A stretch of DNA of 64,000 nucleotides, taken from the NCBI RefSeq assembly GCF_958979055.1, contig NC_084887.1:32217544-32281543 (forward strand), in the 5' to 3' direction. Position 1 is the stretch's first letter. Each line of letters begins with the position of its first letter. This document shows positions 36,336 through 48,055 of the stretch, one piece after another. The DNA is from Alnus glutinosa (Eukaryota > Streptophyta > Magnoliopsida > Fagales > Betulaceae). The position numbers and the translations under genes were made by a program. A model generated the notes under the pieces. It searched no databases. It was given only the letters and a program-made list of their open reading frames with translations, and was not told the DNA's origin.

Positions 36336-38394
36336 GGGGTCATAGTGCTACACGTTAAGGGGACTACTTTAAGAATGGCTGGTAATTTGATGGTTTTTTT
36401 TGTAATTTTCCCTTTATTTTTTTTGTTTAAAAAAAAAACTCAAATTAAAAATAAAAAAGAAGAAGAAAGCGTGAAAATTGGTGAGTAGCTGACAACCCCT
36501 AACAATATCATTTAGGTTTCTAATTTTCCTTTTTTCTAAAAAAAAAAGTGTGAGATAAAAATATAAAATAATACAAGCTTCTTCTTTTTTTTTTTGAAAA
36601 ATATAGTATATTCATTTAGGAATATCTATTCCTCTTTGTAAGGAAATATTCCAAAAAAATAGACCATTACCAAACGAGGATTGAAATGGAACACAAATAT
36701 AAGATGATTGTGCTCTCCAACAACAAATCCGTAAAAAAAAAAAAAAAAAAAAATGTCAAAATTTGAAACTTGAAATTAGGAAATTGGTTCATAATTGGTA
36801 TAAAATGACCTTGTCATATATATATATTGGACAAGAGCCAAGAAAAGGACCGCATAAAGCAGTAGAAAAATACTAAAAAAATACGTAATTTACACACCTA
36901 TTACACACTCCATGTGAGGAGAGGGTGTGTAAAGAGTATTTTTGTATTATCCCTCAAAGTGGTAAAGCCATATTATAGGCACCAAAACAAAGAACGAACA
37001 TGAACATGACTCTCGCGAGGTCATTCAATCCTACACAAACTCCCAAAAAAGAGGTTGCGGATAGGGGTATGACCATCGAAAGACCCCTCAATCCTACTTA
37101 AATAGGTAGAGAGGTATGACTCTCGTGAGAACCTTCAACCTTATTAAAGTCTTTAATAAAAGAAACATAGGCAAAAACATAATCCTCGAAAGATCTTTTA
37201 ACCTTACCCGAACTTATGCTAGATATAGGCAACAACCACCGAATTTTTTTTATTTTTTTTTTAAAATTTTTTTTATTTTTTTTATTTTTTTTTGAGGAGG
37301 AAGAGGCACCGCCAAATACATAATATAATGATTATAATCTGTCACCAAGGAGTTTAAACTCCGAATGCCAAAGTTTCCGCTAACCTTTAAAAACACCTTA
37401 AACAGGGAGACCACCCATAAACAACAAAAACAAAATTAATAAAGAAAGCCCAGCAACAGCGACAGCAACAGCAACACCAGCAGATGGAGCGACAGTGGCG
37501 GAGGACAGTGGTAACTGGACGGAGCGTGCAAGCTATGCGCCGGCGCGTGGGGGCCGTTGAGGACGCGGAAGGTGTTCGTGGGGGCCCTTGAGCTTCTGTT
37601 TCAGCTGATAGTTACTGATTCGTAGTCATTCCTGGTGCCTGGTGCCAAATGCTTTCGTACTCCTCACAACGGAAACGACATGGAACAAACGTCGTCCACA
37701 CGTGATATGTCTCAGCGAATCGCCGCAAAATTTGGCTAGTGCGACCTTCCCGTCAAACGGGTATATGCATTTATGTGTCTCTTTGAATGACAGTTGAATG
37801 TAAACGTTACTGTCTTATTGCATTTCCGTATTGGAATTCTCTAAATTTGTTGATCTTATGGTACCCATTTGTTTTGTAGTCACTGTATAGTCGTTGTTGG
37901 TTTACGTTTCATGTTCATTGGTTCAATTAGTCTTCTGTTTATGGGTATTTTACTGTTAGACCGGTTGACGCTGTTAACTCACTGTGAACTAAACCCACTC
38001 AGATTTTTGTTTGCTTTTGTTAACAAGAGATTAGTTATTTGAAGAGTGTTTTAAAGATTTCGTTTCTGTTGTTTTTATGTTTATGGGTCTCAACCATACC
38101 AGCATCAAATGCAAATTTGTTTTGTTTAGATATTTCTTAATTGAGAAGCAGTGTGGGGGCGTTTGTTTTATGTAAACTGCTTTTTTGATACTAGGAATAG
38201 ACTCTCTCCAGAATTTGCGAATCTTGGAATGTGAGTACCAAGTTTTGTAAGGAGTTTTTATAGAAAGATTTGGGTTTTCTTTCAGAGTTTCGTGAAGGGG
38301 TACACCTTTTTGGAGTTCAAATTTTGTAAATTGAGCTATCAAAGTGACATCTATGAGCTTCAATCTTTGGTATGTTGTACTGAACCAGTAGAAT
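36336..38394. other. Intergenic region upstream of the AVT6 pseudogene
   Basis: AT-rich with several A- and T-runs, and four phrases of the type gcatgactctcg-gag-cttcaa near 37000-37200. A GC-rich stretch at 37440-37620 has CAGCAACAG-type repeats that I cannot assign. The last 600 nt are the likely former promoter and leader of the AVT6 copy. Confidence 0.4.
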
Positions 38395-40244
38395 ATGACT
38401 ATTGAAAATCTTGAGAACATTTCACAAAAAGATGAACAGGTTGGTGATGAGAGAGCTCCCTTGTTATCCACAAGTCAAGATGAAGAAGCAGGGTATAGTA
38501 AATTTCATGGTTCTGTCTTCAATTGGTCATGTACCGTTGTTGGTTCTGGAATTATGAGCCTGCCCGCAACCTTGAAAGTATCGGGGCTTGTCCCAGGGTT
38601 GCCCTGATTATACTTGCTGCATTCCTGACTGAGGCATCCATTGACATGTTGCTGAGATTTAGCAACATTGGCGAAGCCTTTGCAAAGATTGGGAAGGTAT
38701 TCCTTCAAGTATGTGCTATCATCAACAACATTGGTGTTCTTATTGTGTATTTGATTATAATCGGTATACTTCAATGCTTCCCTTTCTTCTATATGCCTTT
38801 TGTTTTCTTACAATCTCAAACTATCATTTATCACTGCTTGGTGTGACATATATATTACCTTATACTTTTCCTTATATCAAATCTTTGTAAATTACCAACT
38901 TAATGTAGATATTATTTATTTGACCCAGAGGATGTGCTTTCGGTATCAACTTTGAGTGGGGTTCATCATTCCTGCGTTCTGGAAGAGTGGTTTGGAGAAC
39001 ATTGGTGGACTGGACGTGCTTTTCTTCTTGTTGTATTAACTCTTGTTATATTTGTTTCATTTGATATGCTTTAAGCGCATTGGGTTGTACTTTTTTCTTC
39101 ATTAATTCTGGACAATTACCTTGCTCTGCTTAATATAGTACTGCCGGTACTGTATATGATTTAATTTTCTTGGTAGTCCATAATGCTTTCCAACCAATAT
39201 GATATTCCTTCAAATTTTGGCTGCAAATTCATTGAGATTTTCATCAGCTATATCATTTTCTCTGGTAGTTGTGTTCCTTGTTATTGTCATTGGAGTAACA
39301 ATTTACAAATTGATAATGGTTTCCAAGAATCTCTGACTTGGCATCCTTTTGTGATCTCTTCACTGCTGTCCCTGTGCTTGTTTTTGCTTATGTCTGCCAC
39401 TATAATGGTAAGCAGCTTACTTCTCCTTATACACATATTATTGCTTCCACAGTGTGTTTTTTGTGGCTTGTGATCTGTGTACACTACTAGGTTGTGATCT
39501 GTATCCAGATTGTATGATAGGTTACATAATGTATTTCTTTTTGGTAAGTACATGTGGTAATTGTATGATATGATACATAGCGTGTTTCTTTTTGTGTGTG
39601 AACTTAAACACACCACATGCAATTACCAAAATCATTTCAGGGCAAAATAACACCATTAATATACATTCTGTCAAGCTATCATCCGTTTCTCATATTTTTT
39701 ACTTGTGCTTTTAGTTTTCATCACATTTGTGTTTTAAGAACCTGATTGAATATATGCAGTTCACACACAATTGAGAATGAACTTGAAGATTATTCTCCTT
39801 GGATGCAAGGAGTTGTATGGATTTCACTTGCACTCTGCACCACTGTTTATGTGATGACAGGCTTATTTGGGTTCCTTCTCTTTGGTGACTCAACTCTTTC
39901 CGACTTGCTCTCCAACTTTGACACTGACGTCAGTGTCCTGTTTCCCAATTCCCATACAGTTCCCTCTTCAACGACGTTGTTCATATAAGCTACGTAGGAC
40001 ATATCATACTCGTATTTCCCTTTACATGCTTTCCATTGAGGCTCTACTTCAATGGTCTGATTTTTTCCTCAGCCAGGCCTTTTACTTTAGATAGCTTGAG
40101 ATTTGCAATAGTCAGTATAGGATTTGTTGTAATTGTTATCTCGAGTGCAATATTTATAACCACCGTATGGGTGGCTTTTGAGTTTAGTGGAGCAACTGTT
40201 GGGCTACTGCTGACATTCATCTTTCCTGTTTCCATTACTCTCAA
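38395..40244 (+). pseudogene. AVT6-type transporter pseudogene (copy 2)
   Basis: It starts normally (MTIENLENISQKDEQVGD) and keeps recognisable exons at 38395-38763, 38929-39082, 39227-39407 and 39760-40244. The lesions are: one G lost after the GLVPG codons; a T inserted near the end of exon 2 and loss of a clean donor; the exon-3 acceptor AG changed to AA; about 23 nt lost in exon 3; about 19 extra nt plus frame shifts in exon 4; and an atypical exon-4 donor (GTTCAT). The SYGDVMGDAFGLTG segment of exon 1 is also missing, and no terminal exon is found before 42553. It clearly derives from the same tandem family as copies 1 and 3. Confidence 0.9.
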
Positions 40245-42552
40245 GTTCATATTTTCTCTTTAAGCTTAAATGTGTGGAAAAATTACCTTTATATCTTCCT
40301 GCAGCTGAGTATCTTAGTTTTAGAAATAAACATGACTTCTTTGCAATCCATTTGAATAATCTAGTATGTGGATAAAGGTCTATGTTTGTACTCACAATAT
40401 ATAGAATTAAATATCAGGGTCACTTCTACTGGGGCTGCCAGTTTGACTTAAATAATTGTCTACTTTCAAAAAAGAAAAGAAAAGGGCTACACATCTAGTA
40501 AATGAATTAATGGTAGTGACATTTCTGGAGGGTTATAATATGAGTAATGTTATTTTTTACACCCATTTCACGTCGGCTAATGTGGCGTATTTTAAGTGGC
40601 TGATATGCTACGTAGATGCGTGCACTTCTAGTCGATGTCTTCAAAATGATCAATTTGTCTAAACAAAATATCTTACTGCGTTAGTTTTCACGCCCAATAT
40701 TGTCTTGGCACACAAGCCAAGAAGGGGCATATTAGAACCAACGGTTTTTTAAACGGTCAAGATGATGGGTAGCCTAGATAGACATATATTGTGACAACAA
40801 GAAAAAGAGGTTGCACTTCCACATGTGAGTAAATTGCTCTGAGCTAATTTTATCCCATGTGCCTTTTCATGGTCTCTACCTCCTTACAACAATGGATTAT
40901 GTTGTACTCTCATGCACTTTCCTTCAAGCACTTTCCTATTGGCTGGAAAATTCTGATGCATATATCTCTACCGAGGAGATAACATAAGGTAAACATGCCC
41001 ATGCTTTCCAGAAACGACATTCAATGTGATAATGTAACCTCAACCTCAATAAGTCAATTCCTCGATTGTTGTAGAAACTAGAAAGGTTTCAGTCTATCCT
41101 CATTCTTTTGGTGGTTGGCATACCTGCCATTCATAATTGAAGTGGGACACCATGCCTTGCATTCTATTAAGCATTGAGCAGAGCTTGGAAAACCCCAAGA
41201 CCCATAATGGAACTTGGTGGTTGCACAAACAAAAAAGAGAATCCGACAAATGAGTGGGAATCCATCAAACACCGACCCATGATTGATTATAGAAGAAGAA
41301 GACGAAATGGACCTCCACTGCTCCAGTGCAACCTCTTATCCTTCCATGCAATAAATTTGAGGTCTACGCGCTGATGAGTCATGTTATATATATGTGGGTT
41401 TAAATTATGCTTTACCCTTCGAACTAATAACCCCATTTGTATTTATACCAATAACTTATGACTCCAAACTACCATTTTGTTTTGAGTAACAAATTTGGTC
41501 ATATTTGGTTGTTGGTTGCGACGGAAACATCGCGTGTGAGTTGCATGTGGCTCAAGAAATTTTTTTCGTGACATTTACCCTTTTAGGATTAACTATATTT
41601 GGTCTCTCAAACTAACACCTCGTTTGCACTTACACTCATAAACAGTATTACGTGTGAAGCACATGTAACGTTTTCTATTCACATTTAACAGCCAAATAGC
41701 CAAATTTGACTTAGGCTGCTTGGAACAAAGTGATAATTTGATGAAATAAATTTTAATCCTTTCATTTCATGCTGAAATCATAACAGGATTGAACCGTACT
41801 AGTTTTTTTTTTTTTTTTTTTTTTTTCTAATTGGGGGGGGGGGGGGAGAGAGCTAGAAGCAAATTACAAAGAAGGGTCTTTTTGCCACTCCTAATCTTAA
41901 GATAGGAAAGGAAAAAGGAATTGTCAGGAATGCTTTCAAAAATTAAGTGAGAAGTGACTCATTAAGCAATTGGGTTCACCCGAGAGTTAGCGCATCTAAA
42001 GACCTTAGAAGCAGTTCAAAAAGTAAAAAGGGTGAGTGTAAGTGCCAATCTTGATCAAGTTAAAAGTAAACACCCAGTGGCTATGTTATGACAAATTAGA
42101 AATCATTTCAGACAAATGGGTATGTACCATATCCACGCAAGTGACAGCTGAGGCCATGAGCTTTAGAATTGCTTGAATTCGTCGTATTAAATGACTACCA
42201 AACAAATTTTCTTTTTCTTTATTTCTTACTTTGCTGCTGCCTCTTTTCTCATCTTAGTATCTATCATCCTTCTGTTCTAAACTTTGACATACCAAAATTA
42301 TCAACCAAGATTCAAACCCCTTTGTCTTTTGGATTTACGTCCGACGTTTTCAAGCCTTTCCGACTTCAGAAGTGGTTTGAGATTTGGGACTTCGTTTTTA
42401 TTTGCTTGACTGTTTCTGTTATTGAATGCACCAATTTTGCAGAACTCCAAGGTGCTGACTTTGAACATATTTTTCCAGAATTTTTTTTGTATAAATTAGC
42501 TGAGATAGAAAGGATCTCTGAATTATAGCTCTTTGTGAATACTAGTTGAAAA
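40245..42552 (+). other. Intergenic region between AVT6 copies 2 and 3
   Basis: No gene is seen. It contains a T24 and G14 homopolymer block (41803-41846) and AT-rich sequence. The last few hundred bases before ATG 42553 should be the promoter and leader of AVT6 copy 3. Confidence 0.4.
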
Positions 42553-45500
42553 ATGTCAGAGAGGAACAAACAGATTGTTACCCCTTTACTACCAAGAAAT
42601 CAAGAGGAAGCAGAGTTTGATAAGTATGACGGAGCCTCCTTTCATGCGTCTGTATTCAACTTGTCATGCACCATTGCTGGTGCTGGAATTATGAGCCTGC
42701 CGGCGACCTTGAAACTTCTGGGGCTTGTTCCTGGGGTCGCTTTGATCATATGTGCGGCGTTCTTGACTGAGGCATCTATAGAAATGTTGTTAAGGTTCAG
42801 CAAGCCAGGGTCAGCATTTTCATATGGAGATGTGATGGGGGATGCCTTTGGGCTGACGGGGAAAATGCTGCTTCAGGCCACTATAGTCATCAACAACATT
42901 GGTGGTGTCATCATGTACTTGATTATAATCGGTGTAACTTCAGCTAATTACCCAACTCCCTTTTTTGTTTATTTATTATTATTTTTTATAATTGGGGCCC
43001 GACTAGATTGTCAGGGCATCGTGCAAATCGGCCCCTTCACACGGGTCAGGTAAAGTTCGGACTTTGGCATGGCCCAATGAATTATTTGTGCTCAAGATGG
43101 TCGAATCTTAGAACTGAGAACAAGTGACTTACTGCTCGAGCCAAGTCATTGGGATTTTTTTTTTTTTTTTTTATCCTCAACCATTGTTAGGTTAGGCTTA
43201 CTTTTGATCAGATCTGTCGATATTAGTGTAACAACTGGAGTTGTTTTTATCATGTTCAATCAGAGGATCTGCTTTCTGGAGCGACCTCCAGTGGTGTTCA
43301 CCATGAAGGTGTTTTGGAAGAGTGGTTTGGAGAGCATTGGTGGACAGGGCGTGCCTTTGTTCTCATGGCACTAACTCTAACTGTTTTTATCCCATTGATA
43401 TGCTTAAAGCGCATCGGTAAGCACTCTTTTTCCTGCTGCTTGTTTTGCTTAATTCTTTCAAATTTGTTGCTAGTTTCCAGTGAATTAGAACTGCTATGAA
43501 TTCAACAATGGAGAGATGATATCTTTCTTTTTGCTTCTTATGACATTTTGGGATGCAGAATCATTGAGACATACATCTGCTATATCATTTGCACTGGCTG
43601 TTGTATTTCTTCTTGTTGTCATTGGGATCACGGTTTACAAATTAGCCAAGGGAAGCATAGAGACACCCAGATTGTTTCCTACCGTCACTGATTTGACATC
43701 CTTTTGCAATCTGTTTACTGCTGTCCCTCCCGTTGTCTGCGCGTATGTCTGCCACTTCAATGGTATGAAAGCTTAATTATCATCTCCTGTGGCACAAGTC
43801 CCCTTGCACGCACAGCCTTCTTATCCAACCATGATGTTCAAAACACAACAACAATGTCCTTGTCCAAGCATTAAAACCTCATCATGTACCTTTATTCTGT
43901 GCATGGTGGGACTTGCTAGAAACTACGACCATATGATGATTTACTGTAAAACTTGCCTAATCTATGCTGCTAGGACCCTTTTTTTTTTTTTTTTTTTTAT
44001 CACCTTTCTGACACAAATTAAAGCATACTATTAATATTCGAACTGGATGGTCTAGAATATTCCTCTGTTGGTCTCATTTTGGCATAAAAGCCTTCATTTT
44101 TTAGTCTGTTTCTGACTTGAAGCTATGATAGAAAGCGTCCCATGCATAAATTATTATTTGGCATTGCGATTTAGCAGATAAAAGTACGATTTTAAAAAAA
44201 AGGTTAAAAATTAATCGTTTAGGAGTATGTTTCTAAAAAATTATGATTTGAAAACATTAAAAAAAAAAAAAAAAAATCAGCTTTATTGCGATTTTAAATA
44301 CCAAACTGTAATTTTACCAAATGGTTAACTACATTATTAAAAACTGCGTTTTCAAGTCGCACTTTTTGAAATCTAAAACCCAAACTGATGGAAGCACTAC
44401 TTCAAACTTCTGCAATTTCTCTTTCTGATAAGTATTGCCCACTTGCATGCAGTTCACACCATAGAAAACGAGCTTGAGAAGCCTTCGAGGATGCAAGTAG
44501 TGGTGCGAACTTCACTTGCTCTTTGCGCAGTAGTGTACCTAATGACAGGCTCCTTTGGCTTCCTCTTGTTTGGAGACTCAACTCTTCCTGACGTACTCTC
44601 CAACTTTGGCTCCGATCTTGGCATCCCATGGGGCTCTCTGATCAATGATATTGTTCGTGTTAGCTATGCCTGCCACATTATTCTCATCTTCCCAGTCATC
44701 TTCCATCCACTGCGTCTAAACTTGGATGGCCTCCTTTTCCCTTCGGCTACGCCTTTGCCTTCAGACAACTTAAGGTTTGCATTGATCAGTGCGGGGCTCA
44801 CTGTCGTCGTCCTCTTGGGTGCAATCTTCATTCCCAGCATATGGGTGGCTTTCCAGTTCAGTGGAGCAACTGTTGGAGTTCTTCTTGGATTCATCTTTCC
44901 TGCTTCTATTACTCTCAAGTGAGTACATTTCTTTTTGTTTTAGGGCCAGTTGCTAACGCATTTTAAACAACTCAACACACAAAACTACTTTCACTTTTAT
45001 GTCACATCAAAACCCAAAAGCAAAATTTATCTTCTAAAAAGCAATAGCAAACTAGCCAAGTTCATTTGATAACATTTTTTAGACTGTGCCTTTTGCTTTT
45101 TGGTTGAAAATGTGTTCTGATGTGATATGAATGTGAAAGTAGTTTTAGGTGTTTTGTGTTTGTAGTTATTTCTTAATGCTTTTACTTTTTTCTAAAAAGT
45201 ATAGTTAAATATTATTTAACCCCCTAAACTAACAACAATTTTTTATGAAGTACTACGAACTGACAAGTGTCATACTTTGACCCTTCAAACTGTCAATTTG
45301 TTGTAACTTAGCCTCATCCATAAGTCTTGACCGCTATGTTGGATAGAAAATTAAATTTGACCAAAATATTTTGAACATACCCTTATTTTGACCATTGAAA
45401 AAACAAAATTACAATTTATTTTTTATTTTTTTAAAAAATTTAATAATTTGTCAAGGGTATTTTTTTTTCCTACTAATTAATAAATACGAAAAGTAATTTT

Positions 45501-45941
45501 AGTTTTTCAATAGTCAAAATAAGGATATATTTTGGAATATTTTGATCAAATTTAATTTTCCATCAAACATAATAGTAAAGACTGACAGATGAGGTTAAAT
45601 TGCAACAAATTGACAATTTGAAGGGTCAAAACATGACACTTGTCAAGTCGTGGTGCTTTATAAAAAATAACTGTTAGTTGAAGGGATAAACAATATTTAA
45701 CCCTAAACAATAAAAAGCTTTCTAAAAAAGCGTTATTAAATTAGACCTAAACATTCTGTCCAGGAATGAGCCTTTGCCGGCACGATGGCTGCAACTTTGT
45801 TAACTAGAGCTCTTTATTTGATGCCTCAGGGACTCTCACGGCATTGCAACAAAGACAGACAAAATTTTCTCTCTTTTCATGATCATTCTTGCGGTGTTCA
45901 CCAACGTGGTGGCGATATACAGCAATGCACATTCTTTGTGA
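42553..45941 (+). CDS. AVT6-type amino acid transporter, complete (copy 3)
   Basis: Exons 42553-42931, 43264-43416, 43559-43762, 44453-44918 and 45830-45941 total 1314 nt, that is 437 residues plus stop, with all phases and GT-AG borders consistent. It starts MSERNKQIVTPLLPRNQEEA, a short cytosolic head with the PLLP motif common in this family. The first helix region is CTIAGAGIMSLPATLKLLG. About ten to eleven hydrophobic helices follow, with FGFLLFGDSTLPDVL and a final helix ending AVFTNVVAIYSNAHSL. Function, by family: proton- or gradient-coupled transport of neutral amino acids across the tonoplast. The ending is 12 residues shorter than in copy 1. Introns hold a SINE and two nested MITEs. 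Confidence 0.93.
43005..43165 (-). mobile_element. tRNA-derived SINE in AVT6 copy 3 intron 1
   Basis: The minus strand has an A-box-like TGGCTCGAGCAGTAAG and a B-box-like AGATTCGACC about 25-30 nt later, then a body ending near AGTCGGGCCCC and an AT-rich tail (AATTATAAAAAATAATAAT). The T-run at 43149-43172 flanks its head. Family not assigned. Confidence 0.55.
44940..45747. repeat. hAT-like MITE, split by a second MITE, in AVT6 copy 3 intron 4
   Basis: The ends TAGGGCCAGTTGCTAACGC and, in reverse, TAGGTCTAATTTAATAACGC are imperfect terminal inverted repeats. The arms share AACTACTTTCAC and TCACATCA in opposite orientation. The element is interrupted by the inverted repeat at 45203-45706. Confidence 0.7.
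45203..45706. repeat. Foldback MITE nested in the hAT-like MITE
   Basis: The arms of about 230 nt are inverted copies. The left has GTTAAATATTATTTAACCCC, GACAAGTGTCAT and TTTGACCCTTCAAACTGTC. The right reads, in reverse, GGGTTAAATATTGTTTATCC, GACAAGTGTCAT and TTTGACCCTTCAAATTGTC. No coding capacity. Confidence 0.85.
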
Positions 45942-46059
45942 TCTTTTTGCTTGCACTAAATAAAAAAGGTCGACAAAAAAGTGGCCTGGTCCATTGTGCT
46001 AAAGCAATAGATATAGCTGCCAAGTATTTCTCTCATGTTCTGTCGATTCACACGAGGAC

Positions 46060-46268
46060 GATATATTTTAGCTTGTATTGATTATTGCAAGTTGTATCTA
46101 AAAGATAATTTTATTATTTATTTTATCTATTAGAATATTAAATAAATTATTAAATTTATAATTTTTTTTATTAGTTTAAATTTGTTGAGATAAATACTTT
46201 TTTAATATGGTATTAGAACATTTTGGGTTGGAACTTTGTTTTTCTAGTCAAATATTTAATATGGTATT
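46060..46268 (+). mobile_element. Possible solo-LTR end with tRNA-Met type primer site
   Basis: An AT-rich block ends with GATAAATACTTTTTTAATAT, then TGGTATTAGAACA. This resembles the TGGTATCAGAGC primer-binding site of Copia-type elements. TTTAATATGGTATT recurs at about 46254. Ends are undefined, so the call is tentative. Confidence 0.25.
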
Positions 46269-46269
46269 C

Positions 46270-46521
46270 CTCTGAGCTCACTTCTTTCTTCTTCTTCTTC
46301 CCATCACCGCCACTTTGTACTGTCACCGTTGATACCTCGGCCGACCCATCACGATTCGTGGAGCTCTCGCCGACCCCGCCTAGGTTTGGACCCAAGCTAC
46401 CCATCTGCAGTCCCAGCCCTGCGTTACCTGGCTCCGCACCGAACGGCCAAATCTCCGTCAAGTTGTACGCGGACGGGTTGGCCGCTGAAAACGAAGACTC
46501 GTTGATCAATGGTGGATCCAT
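46270..46521 (-). pseudogene. bHLH79-like transcription factor, promoter and first-exon fragment
   Basis: From ATG 46521 the minus strand encodes MDPPLINESSFSAANPSAYN, then LTEIWPFGAEPG and STVTVQSGGDGKKKKKEVSS. This is the N-terminal part of BPE/bHLH79-type bHLH proteins, upstream of the DNA-binding domain. Homology stops abruptly after SSEE at about 46270 and no bHLH exon lies between it and AVT6 copy 3. It keeps an upstream leader and a TATA-like box, so it is a cut-off genomic copy rather than a processed one. The apparent longer frame begins at a non-ATG codon and was rejected. Confidence 0.75.
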
Positions 46522-46715
46522 TATCTCGGACCCAAACTCATCCAATGTGGCTCAACCCGGGTCAGAATTTGAGTCCAAATTAAGGTTTGAACTTTGAATT
46601 AAGTCACACAGAAAGAGAGAGGTGTCTCTGTGCATGTGTGTGAGGCCGAGGAAGTAGGGTCAATGACTCAAGGGTGCGACCTTTTTGTTCAGAGGGGAGT
46701 GGTGCGCACACTGTG

Positions 46716-46727
46716 CTTTATAACTTG
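46716..46727 (-). promoter_or_regulatory. TATA-like box of the bHLH79-like fragment
   Basis: The minus strand reads GTTATAAAGCAC about 200 nt upstream of the bHLH79-like ATG, at a sensible distance for a plant core promoter with a CT-rich leader. Confidence 0.45.
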
Positions 46728-47328
46728 TGAGAGCTTAAGAGAGAGTTAGACTATAGCCATGGTGTTTTCTTTTGGAGTGATTATTTTGGGTGTCAAGAAA
46801 ATCGCGTTGACTGATACTTTATATGAAATGCTGTTTTCCAACAACCTTGTTTTTCTTGCCCAGACTGCTTCAACGACGTTAAAAAGAAACGTTAAGCAAA
46901 TGTTTTTCACTACCTTAGACTAAATCTCAGCCACTCATATTTTTACAGCACGGTGCTGTAGTTTTAAGCCGGATCCTTGGAATAGTTAAATAAGAATAAT
47001 GAATATAACAGAAAAACTTTCTCTAGGCATTATTGGGGGTTCATTGGGCTTAAAAGGGGCCCAGGAATATCCAACGCAGAGAGTAACGGCCGACCAACAA
47101 GTCCAAGCTCCAAGGAAAGGAAAATCCACCGCATCAGGTATTCCTCAATTTCTTCATATTGTATGATAATCAAGAAGCTTGTAGTTAATTGATATAACTA
47201 AAGGATAATTATATGATTGGGGTTTTAGGTCTCCGATTTATTGAGGTTTTCCCTTTATTATGGAGTAGAAGTCAGAGCGTAACAAACCAGGAACTTGTGC
47301 TTTTGGCTAAACGGTTTGGAGCGAAGCC

Positions 47329-47843
47329 ATGGCCGAGAAGGACGAGCTCGCCGAGTCGCTCAACGACCTCTTCACCAGCGTCTCCACCATGATCAAATCC
47401 GAGCTCCAAGTACATACTCTCTCTCTCTCTCTCTCTCTATCTAAACCCTTCCTTTTTATACTCTTTTCTTGATCTCAAATCCCCTCTCACTTCACATTTT
47501 CTAGGGCTCAACCGTAAAAAAGCAACAAAAAATATGAAACAAATTTGTTCTTTTGGTTTGTCAGGGGACGAACAATCACCTGGAGCTGTTGGAGAAGATG
47601 AATCTGAAAGTGGCCGAAGAGTACAAAGGCTTCGGCGACGTGGCCTCCGGGCTGAGAGTTTTCGTGGAGCAGTTGAAGTCCAAGAGCGGTAGCTTCGACC
47701 AGTACGTCCACCAGATCGATGCCATAGAGCAGCAAGTCACCGACTTTGAAGCTGTCATCTCAATGCTTGATAACCATGTGTCTTTGTTGGAATCCAAAGT
47801 GCAGTCTCTGTACCAACACCCTCCCACTTCGTCAAATAATTGA
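47329..47843 (+). CDS. BLOS2: BLOC-1 subunit 2 (BLOS2) homologue
   Basis: Two exons, 47329-47409 and 47565-47843, joined in phase 0 to 119 residues. It starts MAEKDELAESLNDLFTSVST, then NHLELLEKMNLKVAEEYKGF and a helical coiled-coil body ending YQHPPTSSNN. BLOC-1 subunits form a small helical complex. In plants BLOS1 and BLOS2 are linked to endosomal sorting of plasma-membrane proteins (family knowledge). The length is close to the usual size. The short intron begins with a CT-repeat (47415-47438). It lies tail to tail with the PPR gene. Confidence 0.93.
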
Positions 47844-48055
47844 GATTATTTGTTTGCTTCGTCTTTGTTGTTCAGTAGATTAATTAATCAGATTTGCTCC
47901 CTCCACATAACCCATCAATTCTCACGTATTTCCATTGCACCCCAATATGAAATAATTACAACATTTTTCTTCTATACACGATACACTGAAAATCCAAGAG
48001 TAAAAAACAGAGAATGAACAGAACAATCATGCACTCATTCAACTCTTTCCTTTTC

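Noticed and set aside
46521..46545. Longer start for the bHLH79-like fragment
   Set aside because: The frame begins at TTG. The family-typical MDPPLINESS starts at ATG 46521.
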